From positions 558,001 to 622,000 of the forward strand of contig CANMIS010000002.1 in NCBI GenBank assembly GCA_947498065.1: 64,000 nt of DNA, given 5' to 3'. Positions 25,323 to 32,844 of the stretch are shown in pieces. The stretch comes from an uncultured Erythrobacter sp. GTDB taxonomy: Bacteria; Pseudomonadota; Alphaproteobacteria; Sphingomonadales; Sphingomonadaceae. The notes beneath the pieces were generated by a model. That model ran no database searches. It was not told the origin of the DNA and saw only the letters and a program-made list of their open reading frames with translations. Position numbers and translations under genes: made by a program. Each line of letters starts with the position of its first letter. The first letter of the stretch is position 1.

Positions 25323-25520
25323 GTGAAGACCAAGCTTTCCATCTGCCGCAAGAAGGCGCGCTTTGCTTCTGTCGAAGAGGCCGAGGCAGCCGCTGAGGCT
25401 GCCCCGTTTAAGCTGCGCGCCTATCGCTGCGAGCTATGCCGCAGGTATCACCTCACCAGCCGGACCAAGGGTATGAAAACCCTTCGCGCAGAATTGGCGC
25501 GCCTGCGCGGGCCAGATTGA
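25323..25520 (+). CDS. Small Cys/His protein, probable zinc-binding
   Basis: A 65-residue basic protein with a GTG start. Cys8, Cys36, Cys39 and His43 (ICRKKARF ... YRCELCRRYHLTS) form a plausible single zinc site, and a helix EEAEAAAEAAPF lies between the halves. Small proteins with C...YRCxxCxxxHLTS are found in phages and bacteria, but I know no assigned function. It begins 39 bases after nusG on the same strand and may be co-transcribed. The basic C-terminus (RTKGMKTLRAELARLRG) suggests nucleic-acid or ribosome contact; this is inference. Confidence 0.7.
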   Translation: MKTKLSICRKKARFASVEEAEAAAEAAPFKLRAYRCELCRRYHLTSRTKGMKTLRAELARLRGPD

Positions 25521-25525
25521 CGAGC

Positions 25526-26203
25526 CTATTTGGCTTTCTTGCCGCCGCGCTTTGCAGGTGATTTTGCAGCGGGCTTTCTCATAGTGGCCAGCTCTGCGTC
25601 GATATTGCTCGCGCGCCGCAGTTCTTCGATTTCCCGGTCTACGCCAGCGTTTGAACGGGCTTCGGCGCTGTCTTCGGTCGCGAAATCAACGCGCCTTTCC
25701 ATTTGCGAAATGCGATCCAGATGGCGTTCTGCAGAGCTGGCACCGGGAACTGGCGAACCGCAATTCTCGGCATCGGCGGCCAATTGAGCCTTGGCGCGCT
25801 CACGGGTTTCTTCGCGTTTCACTTCAAGCTCTTTGATCGCTGAATTGATCTCTTTGAGGTCATCTTCAGCCTGAGCGACTTCTTCCTTGGTTGTGGCGAT
25901 CGTTAGTCGGCCGTCTTCACGGGCCAGCAATGCCTGGCGGGCAAGGTCCTCGCGACCATGGTCCATCGCTGTTTTGGCTTTGTCAGTCCAGTCAGCCTCG
26001 CGCAGCTCCATTTGGGTCAATGTGGCTTTCGAGCGATTGAGCTTACGGTCAGTCTTAGTCCGCTCGCCTTCGAGGGTAATGATCGCTTCTTCAATTTCGC
26101 GCTGCAATTTGTGAAGAGTTTTTGCAGAGCTGGACATTGAATCCAATGCGCTCGTAACGTTTGTAGAGATGAGTTCTTTGACTTGGATTGCTACTCGCAG
26201 CAT
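25526..26203 (-). CDS. PspA/IM30 family protein
   Basis: A 225-residue, nearly all-helical coiled-coil protein. The N-terminal segment (ELISTNVTSALDSM), the following HKLQREIEEAIITLEGER and the long Glu/Lys/Arg heptads match PspA/IM30 ESCRT-III-like membrane-remodelling proteins. It differs from classical PspA in its N-terminus and in a Lys/Ala-rich tail (KPAAKSPAKRGGKKAK). It sits alone on the minus strand between nusG and rplK. A GGGGG ribosome site precedes the ATG. Confidence 0.82.
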   Translation of the reverse strand: MLRVAIQVKELISTNVTSALDSMSSSAKTLHKLQREIEEAIITLEGERTKTDRKLNRSKATLTQMELREADWTDKAKTAMDHGREDLARQALLAREDGRLTIATTKEEVAQAEDDLKEINSAIKELEVKREETRERAKAQLAADAENCGSPVPGASSAERHLDRISQMERRVDFATEDSAEARSNAGVDREIEELRRASNIDAELATMRKPAAKSPAKRGGKKAK

Positions 26204-26214
26204 TGTTGCCCCCG

Positions 26215-26231
26215 ATTACTAAGTAATTATC
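26215..26231 (-). promoter_or_regulatory. Candidate pspA promoter with overlapping dyad
   Basis: On the minus strand TGTGATAAT forms an extended -10 (hexamer 26226-26231), about 22 bases before the pspA ATG. The dyad ATTAC-TAA-GTAAT (26215-26227) overlaps it, so a regulator could act there. The -35 is poor. Confidence 0.35.
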
Positions 26232-26398
26232 ACAGGCACTTATTCGTGCATTGGTTGCGATTTCGTAAAGTGTAGAAACGCGCCGAATGTGGGCTAACTG
26301 TAATGTGCGCGGCCCCTTGGCGTGCAGCAGCTGCGTTGATGTCCTGCGAAAAGCAGCAATTTGCTTGCATTTTGGGCGCGCATGGCTATTGCGCCCGC

Positions 26399-26420
26399 TT
26401 CCCCAGCATTGCTGGCGGAA
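26399..26420 (+). promoter_or_regulatory. Hairpin in the rplK-rplA leader
   Basis: TTCCCCAGC pairs with GCTGG(C)GGAA, giving a 9-bp stem with a one-base bulge and a 3-nt loop about 95 bases before rplK. A GGGCGC/GCGCCC stem lies just upstream (26374-26396). A structured leader is where ribosomal protein L1 autoregulates this operon in other bacteria; this exact site is not shown to bind L1. The 312-bp pspA-rplK gap holds no gene. Confidence 0.4.
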
Positions 26421-26515
26421 TTCTCGTGCGGGAGGCTCATGCGAATGGGCTGTCTGACCGCTTAACATGCAGGTGGGCTGAAACGCGCATCTGACAGTGT
26501 GAAAGGAGGCCCTAC

Positions 26516-26947
26516 GTGGCCAAGAAAATCGAAGGCTATATCAAGCTGCAAGTCCCAGCTGGTACAGCAAACCCATCACCGCCAATCGGCCCAGCTTTGG
26601 GTCAGCGCGGCGTGAACATCATGGAATTCTGTAAGGCGTTTAACGCCGCGACACAGGACCTTGAGAAGAACGCTCCGATCCCAACCACCATCACGGTTTA
26701 TGCGGACCGCTCGTTCACCTTCACCACCAAGACCCCGCCAGCGTCGTACTTCATCAAGAAGGCTGCGAAGCTGAAGAAAGGCTCTGGCGAGCCGGGCAAG
26801 GTTGTCGCTGGATCGATCAAGACCAGCGCGCTGAAGGAAATCGCTGAGGCGAAAATGGCTGACCTCAACGCGAACGATATTGACCAGGCTGTGAAGATCA
26901 TCGCGGGCTCTGCTCGTTCGATGGGCCTCGAAGTGGTGGAGGGCTGA
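26516..26947 (+). CDS. rplK: 50S ribosomal protein L11
   Basis: 143 residues, complete: [28 protein letters not shown] is the L11 N-terminal domain signature and [13 protein letters not shown] closes the rRNA-binding C-terminal domain. The start is a GTG behind a very strong AAAGGAGG. Two bases separate it from rplA. Confidence 0.98.
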   Translation: MAKKIEGYIKLQVPAGTANPSPPIGPALGQRGVNIMEFCKAFNAATQDLEKNAPIPTTITVYADRSFTFTTKTPPASYFIKKAAKLKKGSGEPGKVVAGSIKTSALKEIAEAKMADLNANDIDQAVKIIAGSARSMGLEVVEG

Positions 26948-26949
26948 TC

Positions 26950-27645
26950 ATGCCGAAGCTTACAAAAAATCAAAAACTGCGCGCTGAGCTCGATTCAGAA
27001 AAGCTCTACGGCGTTGACGACGCGATCAAGACCCTGCGCGAGCATGCGTCTAAGAAGTTCGATGAGACCGTCGAAATCGCGATGAACCTGGGTGTTGACC
27101 CGCGCCACGCCGACCAAATGGTTCGCGGCATGGTGTCGCTGCCATCAGGCACCGGTAAAGACGTGAAAGTTGCTGTGTTTGCGCGCGGCGACAATGCGGA
27201 CAAGGCCACGGCCGCTGGCGCTGACAAGGTCGGCGCGGAAGACCTCATGGAAGACATGCAGGCTGGCAATCTCGATTATGACCGGATCATCGCGACCCCG
27301 GACATGATGGGCGTTGTTGGCCGCCTCGGTAAGGTGCTGGGTCCAAAGGGCCTGATGCCGAACCCGAAGCTGGGCACGGTCACTCCAAACGTTGAGCAAG
27401 CCGTTAAGGACGCCAAGGGCGGCCAGGTTGAGTTCCGCGTTGAGAAGATGGGCATCGTCCACACCGGCATCGGCAAGCTGTCATTCTCTGACGATGCGCT
27501 GAAGGCAAACTTTGAAGCGCTGACGCAAGCGATTGTCAAAGCCAAGCCAACCGGCGCAAAGGGCAAATATGTGAAGAAGGTCACTCTGACCTCGACCATG
27601 GGCCCAGGCGTTAAGATCGACTTCGCGGAAATCGAAGGCGCGTAA
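26950..27645 (+). CDS. rplA: 50S ribosomal protein L1
   Basis: 231 residues with the L1 signatures [34 protein letters not shown] and GTVTPNV. It binds 23S rRNA at the L1 stalk and classically represses its own operon. Downstream come three hairpins; rplJ-rplL are not in this window, so the cluster breaks here. Confidence 0.98.
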   Translation: MPKLTKNQKLRAELDSEKLYGVDDAIKTLREHASKKFDETVEIAMNLGVDPRHADQMVRGMVSLPSGTGKDVKVAVFARGDNADKATAAGADKVGAEDLMEDMQAGNLDYDRIIATPDMMGVVGRLGKVLGPKGLMPNPKLGTVTPNVEQAVKDAKGGQVEFRVEKMGIVHTGIGKLSFSDDALKANFEALTQAIVKAKPTGAKGKYVKKVTLTSTMGPGVKIDFAEIEGA

Positions 27646-27688
27646 CTTGATTGGGCGAGTGCGCATCCGCGCTCTCGCTTCCTCGCTC

Positions 27689-27750
27689 ATGCGACCTTGC
27701 GGTCGCATCGCTGCGGGCGGCCAGTCGGCCTTGCGGTTCCTTCGGAACCG
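27689..27750 (+). repeat. Two consecutive hairpins after rplA
   Basis: ATGCGACC-TTGC-GGTCGCAT (27689-27708) and CGGTTCC-TTC-GGAACCG (27734-27750) are perfect stems in the rplA 3' region. Neither has a T-run; they may stabilise the mRNA end or be remnants of an intergenic repeat. Confidence 0.55.
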
Positions 27751-27768
27751 ATTGGTCCAAATTGATAG

Positions 27769-27803
27769 AAGGGGCTGGGAGCTGAGGCTTCCGGCCCTTT
27801 TGT
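27769..27803 (+). terminator. Probable terminator of the rplK-rplA operon
   Basis: AAGGGGCTGGGA pairs imperfectly with TCCGGCCCTT across a short loop, followed by TTGT, just before the convergent acetyltransferase gene. Confidence 0.5.
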
Positions 27804-27805
27804 AT

Positions 27806-28732
27806 CTAGGCCCTTAGCAATCCGCGCATTTTGCCCAGCGCGCCGGTGCGAGCAGCTAGGCTCTTTGTGCCAGCGACCAGATTGTCGAAGCCTGCTCGTC
27901 CACTAAGCAGAGCGCGGTTGGCCAGCGTTGGCTCTAGCAAAACGAAGCTTGCGCAATCTGCGCTGTCAGTGCCGAACATGGCTTTGTGCGAGCCAGTGCC
28001 TTCAGTGAAATCAAAGTAAGCAAAGCGCGCTTCCGCGAACAGCCGCTCCAGCGCTTCCATTTGCAATACGGTGCCCGGTGACCAGCGCGACCATTCCGGG
28101 TCATAGCCGAGATGCGCATAGACCAGCGTCTCGCCCGTGATCGGCAGCGCGAGATAAGCAATCGCCGAGCCGCCAGTATGCAGCAGATAGCAGCGCATTT
28201 CGCCTGCCTCAGCCTTGGCGAGCATTTCGGCATGCGCCTCGGGCGTCTCTGGCAGACCAGCGTCTAGCAGGCGGGCCTGATAGGTCTTGGCCGACAGGGG
28301 CAAGGCGGCTTTCAGAAACGCCTCGACCTCTTGCGGAGTGCGGTGCTCTGTGATCGCGAAGCTCTCTCCGGCTTCGCTTGCCAGCTTGCGCTGTTTACGC
28401 CTGAGGGTCGAGCGGGTCTTGCCGGAAAAGCGGGCAAGGTAATCCTCATAGCCGGGGCAGATCGCTGGGCGCATATCGATATAGTGGCGCTGATAATCCT
28501 GCCGCCCGCCGATCAGATGCTGCGGAAATTGCGCCCGGATCGCGGGTACGGCGGACCGCGGTGCAGAGAGGACACGCACCCCGTCCGGTCCAGACTGCGG
28601 GGCGCTTAGGGGCGCGTCATCGGCCGCGAGCACATCTTGCAAGGCAAAGGCCCAGGTCGACAGCTCTCGGCCAACGGACAGCAGCCGCCGCGAGCCGACG
28701 GTGAAGTCAATCGAGGTGCTAGCCCAAGCCAT
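27806..28732 (-). CDS. FemAB/CelD-like GNAT acetyltransferase
   Basis: A 308-residue protein of the Acetyltransf_6 (BioF2/CelD/FemAB-like) group: FSGKTRSTLRRKQRKLASEAG, then the acyl-CoA-binding-like core YLALPITGETLVYAHLGYDP with SPGTVLQMEALERLF, and FDFTEGTGSHKAMFGTD near the C-terminus. Such proteins acylate or aminoacylate envelope or exopolysaccharide precursors. Its start overlaps the deacetylase stop by one base, indicating an envelope-polysaccharide modification pair. The substrate cannot be told from sequence. Confidence 0.8.
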   Translation of the reverse strand: MAWASTSIDFTVGSRRLLSVGRELSTWAFALQDVLAADDAPLSAPQSGPDGVRVLSAPRSAVPAIRAQFPQHLIGGRQDYQRHYIDMRPAICPGYEDYLARFSGKTRSTLRRKQRKLASEAGESFAITEHRTPQEVEAFLKAALPLSAKTYQARLLDAGLPETPEAHAEMLAKAEAGEMRCYLLHTGGSAIAYLALPITGETLVYAHLGYDPEWSRWSPGTVLQMEALERLFAEARFAYFDFTEGTGSHKAMFGTDSADCASFVLLEPTLANRALLSGRAGFDNLVAGTKSLAARTGALGKMRGLLRA

Positions 28733-29715
28733 TAAAGCGAGCCGTAAAGTGTGTTTGAAGCGAGCTGTTCGGCGAGGCGCCAGCCTGTGCGCAGCGGGTT
28801 TGCAGGCAGCGGATCAGACGGCAGCGGGTTGGAAGCCGAGCCGTGCAGCGGCGGGGTGTCACGGTAATTGCCGGTGGTTACGCCCTCCATGTCCGCGAGC
28901 GCTTCGCACAGCCCCTCAAATCGCGCGTTTACGACCCGGTTCAGCGTCATCTTGCTGCGATTGACCAGTTCAAAACTGTGCGTCACCAGCGTGAAACTGG
29001 GCTGATCGGTGCTGCGCGCATAGCGCAATGCGGCGGACATCTCGCCCAGCGAAAGCGCGGTTATTTGAGCGTGCCGCAGCCCGCCGGTGATGGTCGCAAT
29101 CGCGCCCACGGGCACTTCGATGATGCCCTCATGCAGCATTGGTGAGCGGTCGCGCTCGGTCAGCGTAATCTCGCACGGGCCGCTCTCCACCAAAGCGGGA
29201 CAGTGGCTGCTGTCATAGCGGATGCCGACGGCGGCCAGCGCCCGCAATGTGTCATTGTCCGCGCCGTAATTGCCCGCTCTAAAGGCGACCGGTTTGGGCG
29301 CGCCCGCCGCGATCAGGACGTCGCGTGCATACTCGAGCAGCTGGCATTGTTCTTCGAAGGCGAAGTCTTTGATATTGCCGCCCGTTCGGTCTTTGAGGAC
29401 GGCTTTCGATCCAGCCAATTCCAGCCATTCCGTGTGGCAATGCAGCTGAACATCCTGGCCAGCCTCGATGATCGGCCCGACCACGTCTTCGATTGCGGCA
29501 ATGCCCCAGATCATCGCGGGCATCGGATCGACGAAAAACACCGCCTTCACATCGTGCTCGGCGAATTTGGCCAGCTTGTGGGTGATCCCCGCTGGGCCAT
29601 CGGGGGTGATGCAGGCGATGGAGCGCGCAAAATTGTCTTCGCGCGCAGCCTTATCCGCGCCGGTGAACAGCCCCGAGGAATACTCGGTATCAATCGTGAT
29701 AAATGCCTGCGTCAT
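28732..29715 (-). CDS. Polysaccharide deacetylase family protein
   Basis: A 327-residue NodB-like (carbohydrate esterase 4-type) protein. AFITIDTEYSSGLF carries the catalytic-type Asp near the N-terminus, VQLHCHTEWLEL is the metal-binding His motif, and VAFRAGNYGADNDTLRALAAVGIRYDSSH is the Arg motif. It has no signal peptide, so it probably acts in the cytosol or on precursors. The ATG at 29715 places the conserved strand at the N-terminus; the track's 17 extra residues look spurious, although the upstream ATG cannot be excluded. Coupled to the acetyltransferase gene. Confidence 0.82.
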   Translation of the reverse strand: MTQAFITIDTEYSSGLFTGADKAAREDNFARSIACITPDGPAGITHKLAKFAEHDVKAVFFVDPMPAMIWGIAAIEDVVGPIIEAGQDVQLHCHTEWLELAGSKAVLKDRTGGNIKDFAFEEQCQLLEYARDVLIAAGAPKPVAFRAGNYGADNDTLRALAAVGIRYDSSHCPALVESGPCEITLTERDRSPMLHEGIIEVPVGAIATITGGLRHAQITALSLGEMSAALRYARSTDQPSFTLVTHSFELVNRSKMTLNRVVNARFEGLCEALADMEGVTTGNYRDTPPLHGSASNPLPSDPLPANPLRTGWRLAEQLASNTLYGSL

Positions 29716-29778
29716 CGCGCCTGCGGGGTAGCGGGAAAGGGTTAAAGGGTCGTTTGAGCGACCCATGCCACAATCTCG

Positions 29779-31908
29779 CTATGCGAAGACGGAATGCGCC
29801 ATCGCCATGGTAAACATCTGCGCGTTGATCCGGATCGAGGAGGGGAACACGCTCGCATCGGCGACATAGAGGTTGCCCGTGCCGTGCACCTTCAGGTCTG
29901 CGCCCACCACCGAGCGGTTGGGATTGGACCCCATGACATTGCCGCCTTGCGGGTGAGAGGTGCTGACGATGAAATCGTGCCCGTCCTTCAAGTGCTGCTC
30001 GACCAGAGCCTCAATATCGTCGCCTGGCCGCACTGTGACATTGCTGGAGGTGGGAAGGTAAACCTCCTCCGCTCCGCCAGCAAAGTGCATCTTCACCGCA
30101 TCAACCACAAACCCGCGCAATTGCTCGCGGTGCTTGCGTTTCAGCTTCACCCGGAAATGACCGCCTTTGACCTCGCCCATATCGCTGACAGGCATGAGAA
30201 TGCCGAGGCACACGAGGTTGGAATAGGATTCCATCCGGCGGACATATTCGCCGAACCATCCGCCCATCGAGGCAGAGAATGTCGCGGGCGGGTGGAACCA
30301 GCTCTCAATCAAGTGATCGCCGCGATCGACATAAGTGCCCATTTGCACGCCGTCCCAGCTGTTCACCGCATGCGGCATTTTGGCGATCACGGGGCAGGCG
30401 AGATTGCAGGCAATCTGCTCGCCAATATCGGCAAAGTTGAACCGCTCCATCAGGGCAGAGGACGCGCCTGTGCCAGCGGCGATAATTGCGCCCTTGGCCG
30501 GGCGAATGCGCACATGGCGGCCGTTCTGGTGTGCCTCAACCGATTTCACCGGCTTGTTGTGCAGGTTCCAGCCAATGTTGATGCGAAAGGCGGCGGTGTT
30601 CTCTGCAATGCGCGCGCCAGCTCCCAGCGCGTCTTTCAGCAGGGTTTGGACGACGGAACTTTTGCGATCATAGGGGCAGCCAGAATTGCAATAGCCGCAG
30701 CCCCAGCAAGACCGATCGTGCTGCGGGGTCTTGTGGCCATAATTCTTCTCAAACCGCGCGGCCTCGACGTTGGCATCGTCTGCTCGGCCATGGCCCTGAG
30801 CCTTAAAGGCGTTCCATGCATTGCGCAGATGCGCGCCGTTGGGCCCGGATATCTCCTCGGGGATCTCGGCAATGCCCAGCCGGGTCCACAAATGATCAAA
30901 TGCGGCCGTCAGCTTTCCGCCCGCGTTCACATCGACGCCGAATTCGTCTTTCCAATGCTGGATCACATCCTGCGTGCGCGGATGCGGATTGGGCTGATCG
31001 GGGCGGAAGCAAATACCATTGTTCACCAGCGATGATCCGCCAATACACTCGGCCTGCAGGATCGCAATTTCGCGGTTGCTGGACGTCATCAGCCCGCCGC
31101 CAATATACATGCCGGCATATTGCTCTGCGTCGCGGTGGCGGATTTCCGCCGTTGACCAATAATCGCCCTTTTCGATGATCAGGACGCTGTCGCCTTTGGC
31201 CGCGAGCGCGGCTGCTGCCGCGGCTCCGCCTGCACCGGAGCCAATCACCAGCCAGTCGCAATCTTCCGTGTCGGCCAGATTGCTGCAAGTGAGATCATCC
31301 GTGTCTGCAAATGGCTTTGCATTGGCGCGCGATTGCGGCGGGACGAAACCGATCCCGTTCCAGCTGCCCGGCTGCTGATAATATGCAGAGTAGAACACCG
31401 TCCTCAGCCGCCCAAGCGAGCGAATGATGCCGAAATCAGCCTCAGCAATCTTGTCCGTCAGGCGCTGCTGGCGCTCTGCGATGGAAAGCTCCGTGAAGCT
31501 GCGCCGCAGCCACAGCTCCAGCAGGAACAGGCCGCGTTTTACATCCACGCGCGTGCTGTCGGGCAGGATCGCGATCCAGCGCATTGCATTGTTGACGACG
31601 TCTTCAATCGTGCCGCTGGGCGGAGCGCCGCCAAACAGGGCCTCGACATAGGCATGCTCAAAGCTCGCGCGGCGCTGAGCCACGACTTCGATCAAATTGT
31701 CATCCACTTGGATGGAATTCGCCTCAGCCCGGTTGATCGCCTCGCCTTCGAGCGCGACCGCGCCGGTGTCCCCTATGATATAGTCTGCGCGCTCACCATC
31801 TGGTCCCGCTTCCACGCGCACAACCGGATGGCCATCAGCAGTCTTTCCCAAGGGTCGCACATTACTCGGGGCAAGTGCGGTAATGACGGAAGGTGATGGG
31901 TTAGGCAT
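29779..31908 (-). CDS. GMC family oxidoreductase with CX2CX2CX3C motif (long-chain alcohol oxidase-like)
   Basis: A flavoprotein of 709 residues. An N-terminal domain of ~220 residues precedes the FAD dinucleotide motif VIGSGAGGAAAAAALAAKG, an arrangement seen in long-chain fatty alcohol oxidases rather than choline oxidases. Around residue 400 is CWGCGYCNSGCP, a CX2CX2CX3CP pattern identical in spacing to a 4Fe-4S ferredoxin site. The C-terminal GMC catalytic region is present (VSTSHPQGGNVMGSNP with its His, and NAQMFTMAMAHSVFA). The ATG at 31908 follows GGGGAG; the 32 extra residues in the track are rejected. Neighbouring BVMO and beta-oxidation genes fit an alcohol-oxidation role. Confidence 0.85.
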   Translation of the reverse strand: MPNPSPSVITALAPSNVRPLGKTADGHPVVRVEAGPDGERADYIIGDTGAVALEGEAINRAEANSIQVDDNLIEVVAQRRASFEHAYVEALFGGAPPSGTIEDVVNNAMRWIAILPDSTRVDVKRGLFLLELWLRRSFTELSIAERQQRLTDKIAEADFGIIRSLGRLRTVFYSAYYQQPGSWNGIGFVPPQSRANAKPFADTDDLTCSNLADTEDCDWLVIGSGAGGAAAAAALAAKGDSVLIIEKGDYWSTAEIRHRDAEQYAGMYIGGGLMTSSNREIAILQAECIGGSSLVNNGICFRPDQPNPHPRTQDVIQHWKDEFGVDVNAGGKLTAAFDHLWTRLGIAEIPEEISGPNGAHLRNAWNAFKAQGHGRADDANVEAARFEKNYGHKTPQHDRSCWGCGYCNSGCPYDRKSSVVQTLLKDALGAGARIAENTAAFRINIGWNLHNKPVKSVEAHQNGRHVRIRPAKGAIIAAGTGASSALMERFNFADIGEQIACNLACPVIAKMPHAVNSWDGVQMGTYVDRGDHLIESWFHPPATFSASMGGWFGEYVRRMESYSNLVCLGILMPVSDMGEVKGGHFRVKLKRKHREQLRGFVVDAVKMHFAGGAEEVYLPTSSNVTVRPGDDIEALVEQHLKDGHDFIVSTSHPQGGNVMGSNPNRSVVGADLKVHGTGNLYVADASVFPSSIRINAQMFTMAMAHSVFA

Positions 31909-32021
31909 CTCACAATCTCCCCTTTGCTTAGGCAAGGAGAAGATGACGCAATTTGCTTTTGTCCGAAATAGAAATAACGGCGATTCCTTGTAAGGACGCG
32001 CCAATCTTTGCCGATTTCTGG

Positions 32022-32783
32022 TTAAATACCGCCCGGCGTGAAATCATAGCCGCTTGTTGCTAGCCCATCGCACAGCGAATCTACAGCAGACTTGAGCGTG
32101 TCTTTTTCAGTTGAGCGCAGGACGAAATTGGCGCCCACTTTGCCTTCGCGAAAGAAGGGGTAGGAGCCGATCTGGCATCCCTCATGCGCCTGTTCGACCT
32201 CGATCAACAGGTTTGCCACTTCGCTTTCCGCGATCCAGCAGCCGACGGTTTCCGTGATCAGCGGCGCGCCGCCTTCCAGCTTTCCGGTGAGCGCATCGAG
32301 CATACCAGCGGCAATATGCGGAACGCCCGCCATCAGGATCACATTACCCCGCCGGATACCGGGCGCGCCTGACATGCGATTGGGGATCAGCTCAGCGCCC
32401 TCAGGCACGCGTGCCATGCGCAGGCGGCCTTCATTGATGCCGCCCTTGTCCTCATAATAACGGGTGAGCAGCGCGCGCGCTTCTTCATTGATGACAACCG
32501 GCACGCCGAGCGCCTTGGCCACCGCATCGACAGTGATATCGTCATGCGTCGGGCCAATGCCGCCGGTGGTGAAGAGGTAGTCATTGTCTGCGCGCAGAGC
32601 GTTGACCGCCTCGACGATCGTGTCCTCGACATCCGGGACCACGCGCACCTCTGCCAGACGAATGCCTTGCACCTGCAGCCAGGATGCGACCTGAGCGATG
32701 TTCTTGTCTTGGGTGCGGCCGGAGAGGATCTCATCGCCAATAATGACGAGGCCCGCGGTCCAGATTTTGTCCGATGTGGTCAT
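32022..32783 (-). CDS. CinA-like molybdopterin-binding domain protein
   Basis: A 253-residue protein with the MoaB/MogA-like fold of the CinA N-terminal half: AGLVIIGDEILSGRTQDKN, then FTTGGIGPTHDDITVDAVAKALG and MSGAPGIRRGNVILMAGVP. The amidohydrolase PncC half of full CinA is absent. Stand-alone forms may hydrolyse nucleotides, but this one's role is undetermined. It is co-directional with the GMC and BVMO genes but separated by 60-110 bases on each side. Confidence 0.88.
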   Translation of the reverse strand: MTTSDKIWTAGLVIIGDEILSGRTQDKNIAQVASWLQVQGIRLAEVRVVPDVEDTIVEAVNALRADNDYLFTTGGIGPTHDDITVDAVAKALGVPVVINEEARALLTRYYEDKGGINEGRLRMARVPEGAELIPNRMSGAPGIRRGNVILMAGVPHIAAGMLDALTGKLEGGAPLITETVGCWIAESEVANLLIEVEQAHEGCQIGSYPFFREGKVGANFVLRSTEKDTLKSAVDSLCDGLATSGYDFTPGGI

Positions 32784-32844
32784 GGGTGTTGGATTAGGTC
32801 ACTCTTGCTTTGACCTCAAGCGTTTGCGCGCCTGGCAGACGGGT

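Noticed and set aside
29794-31035. 413-residue plus-strand ORF
   Set aside because: Fully antisense to the GMC oxidoreductase, whose FAD and catalytic motifs are unambiguous.
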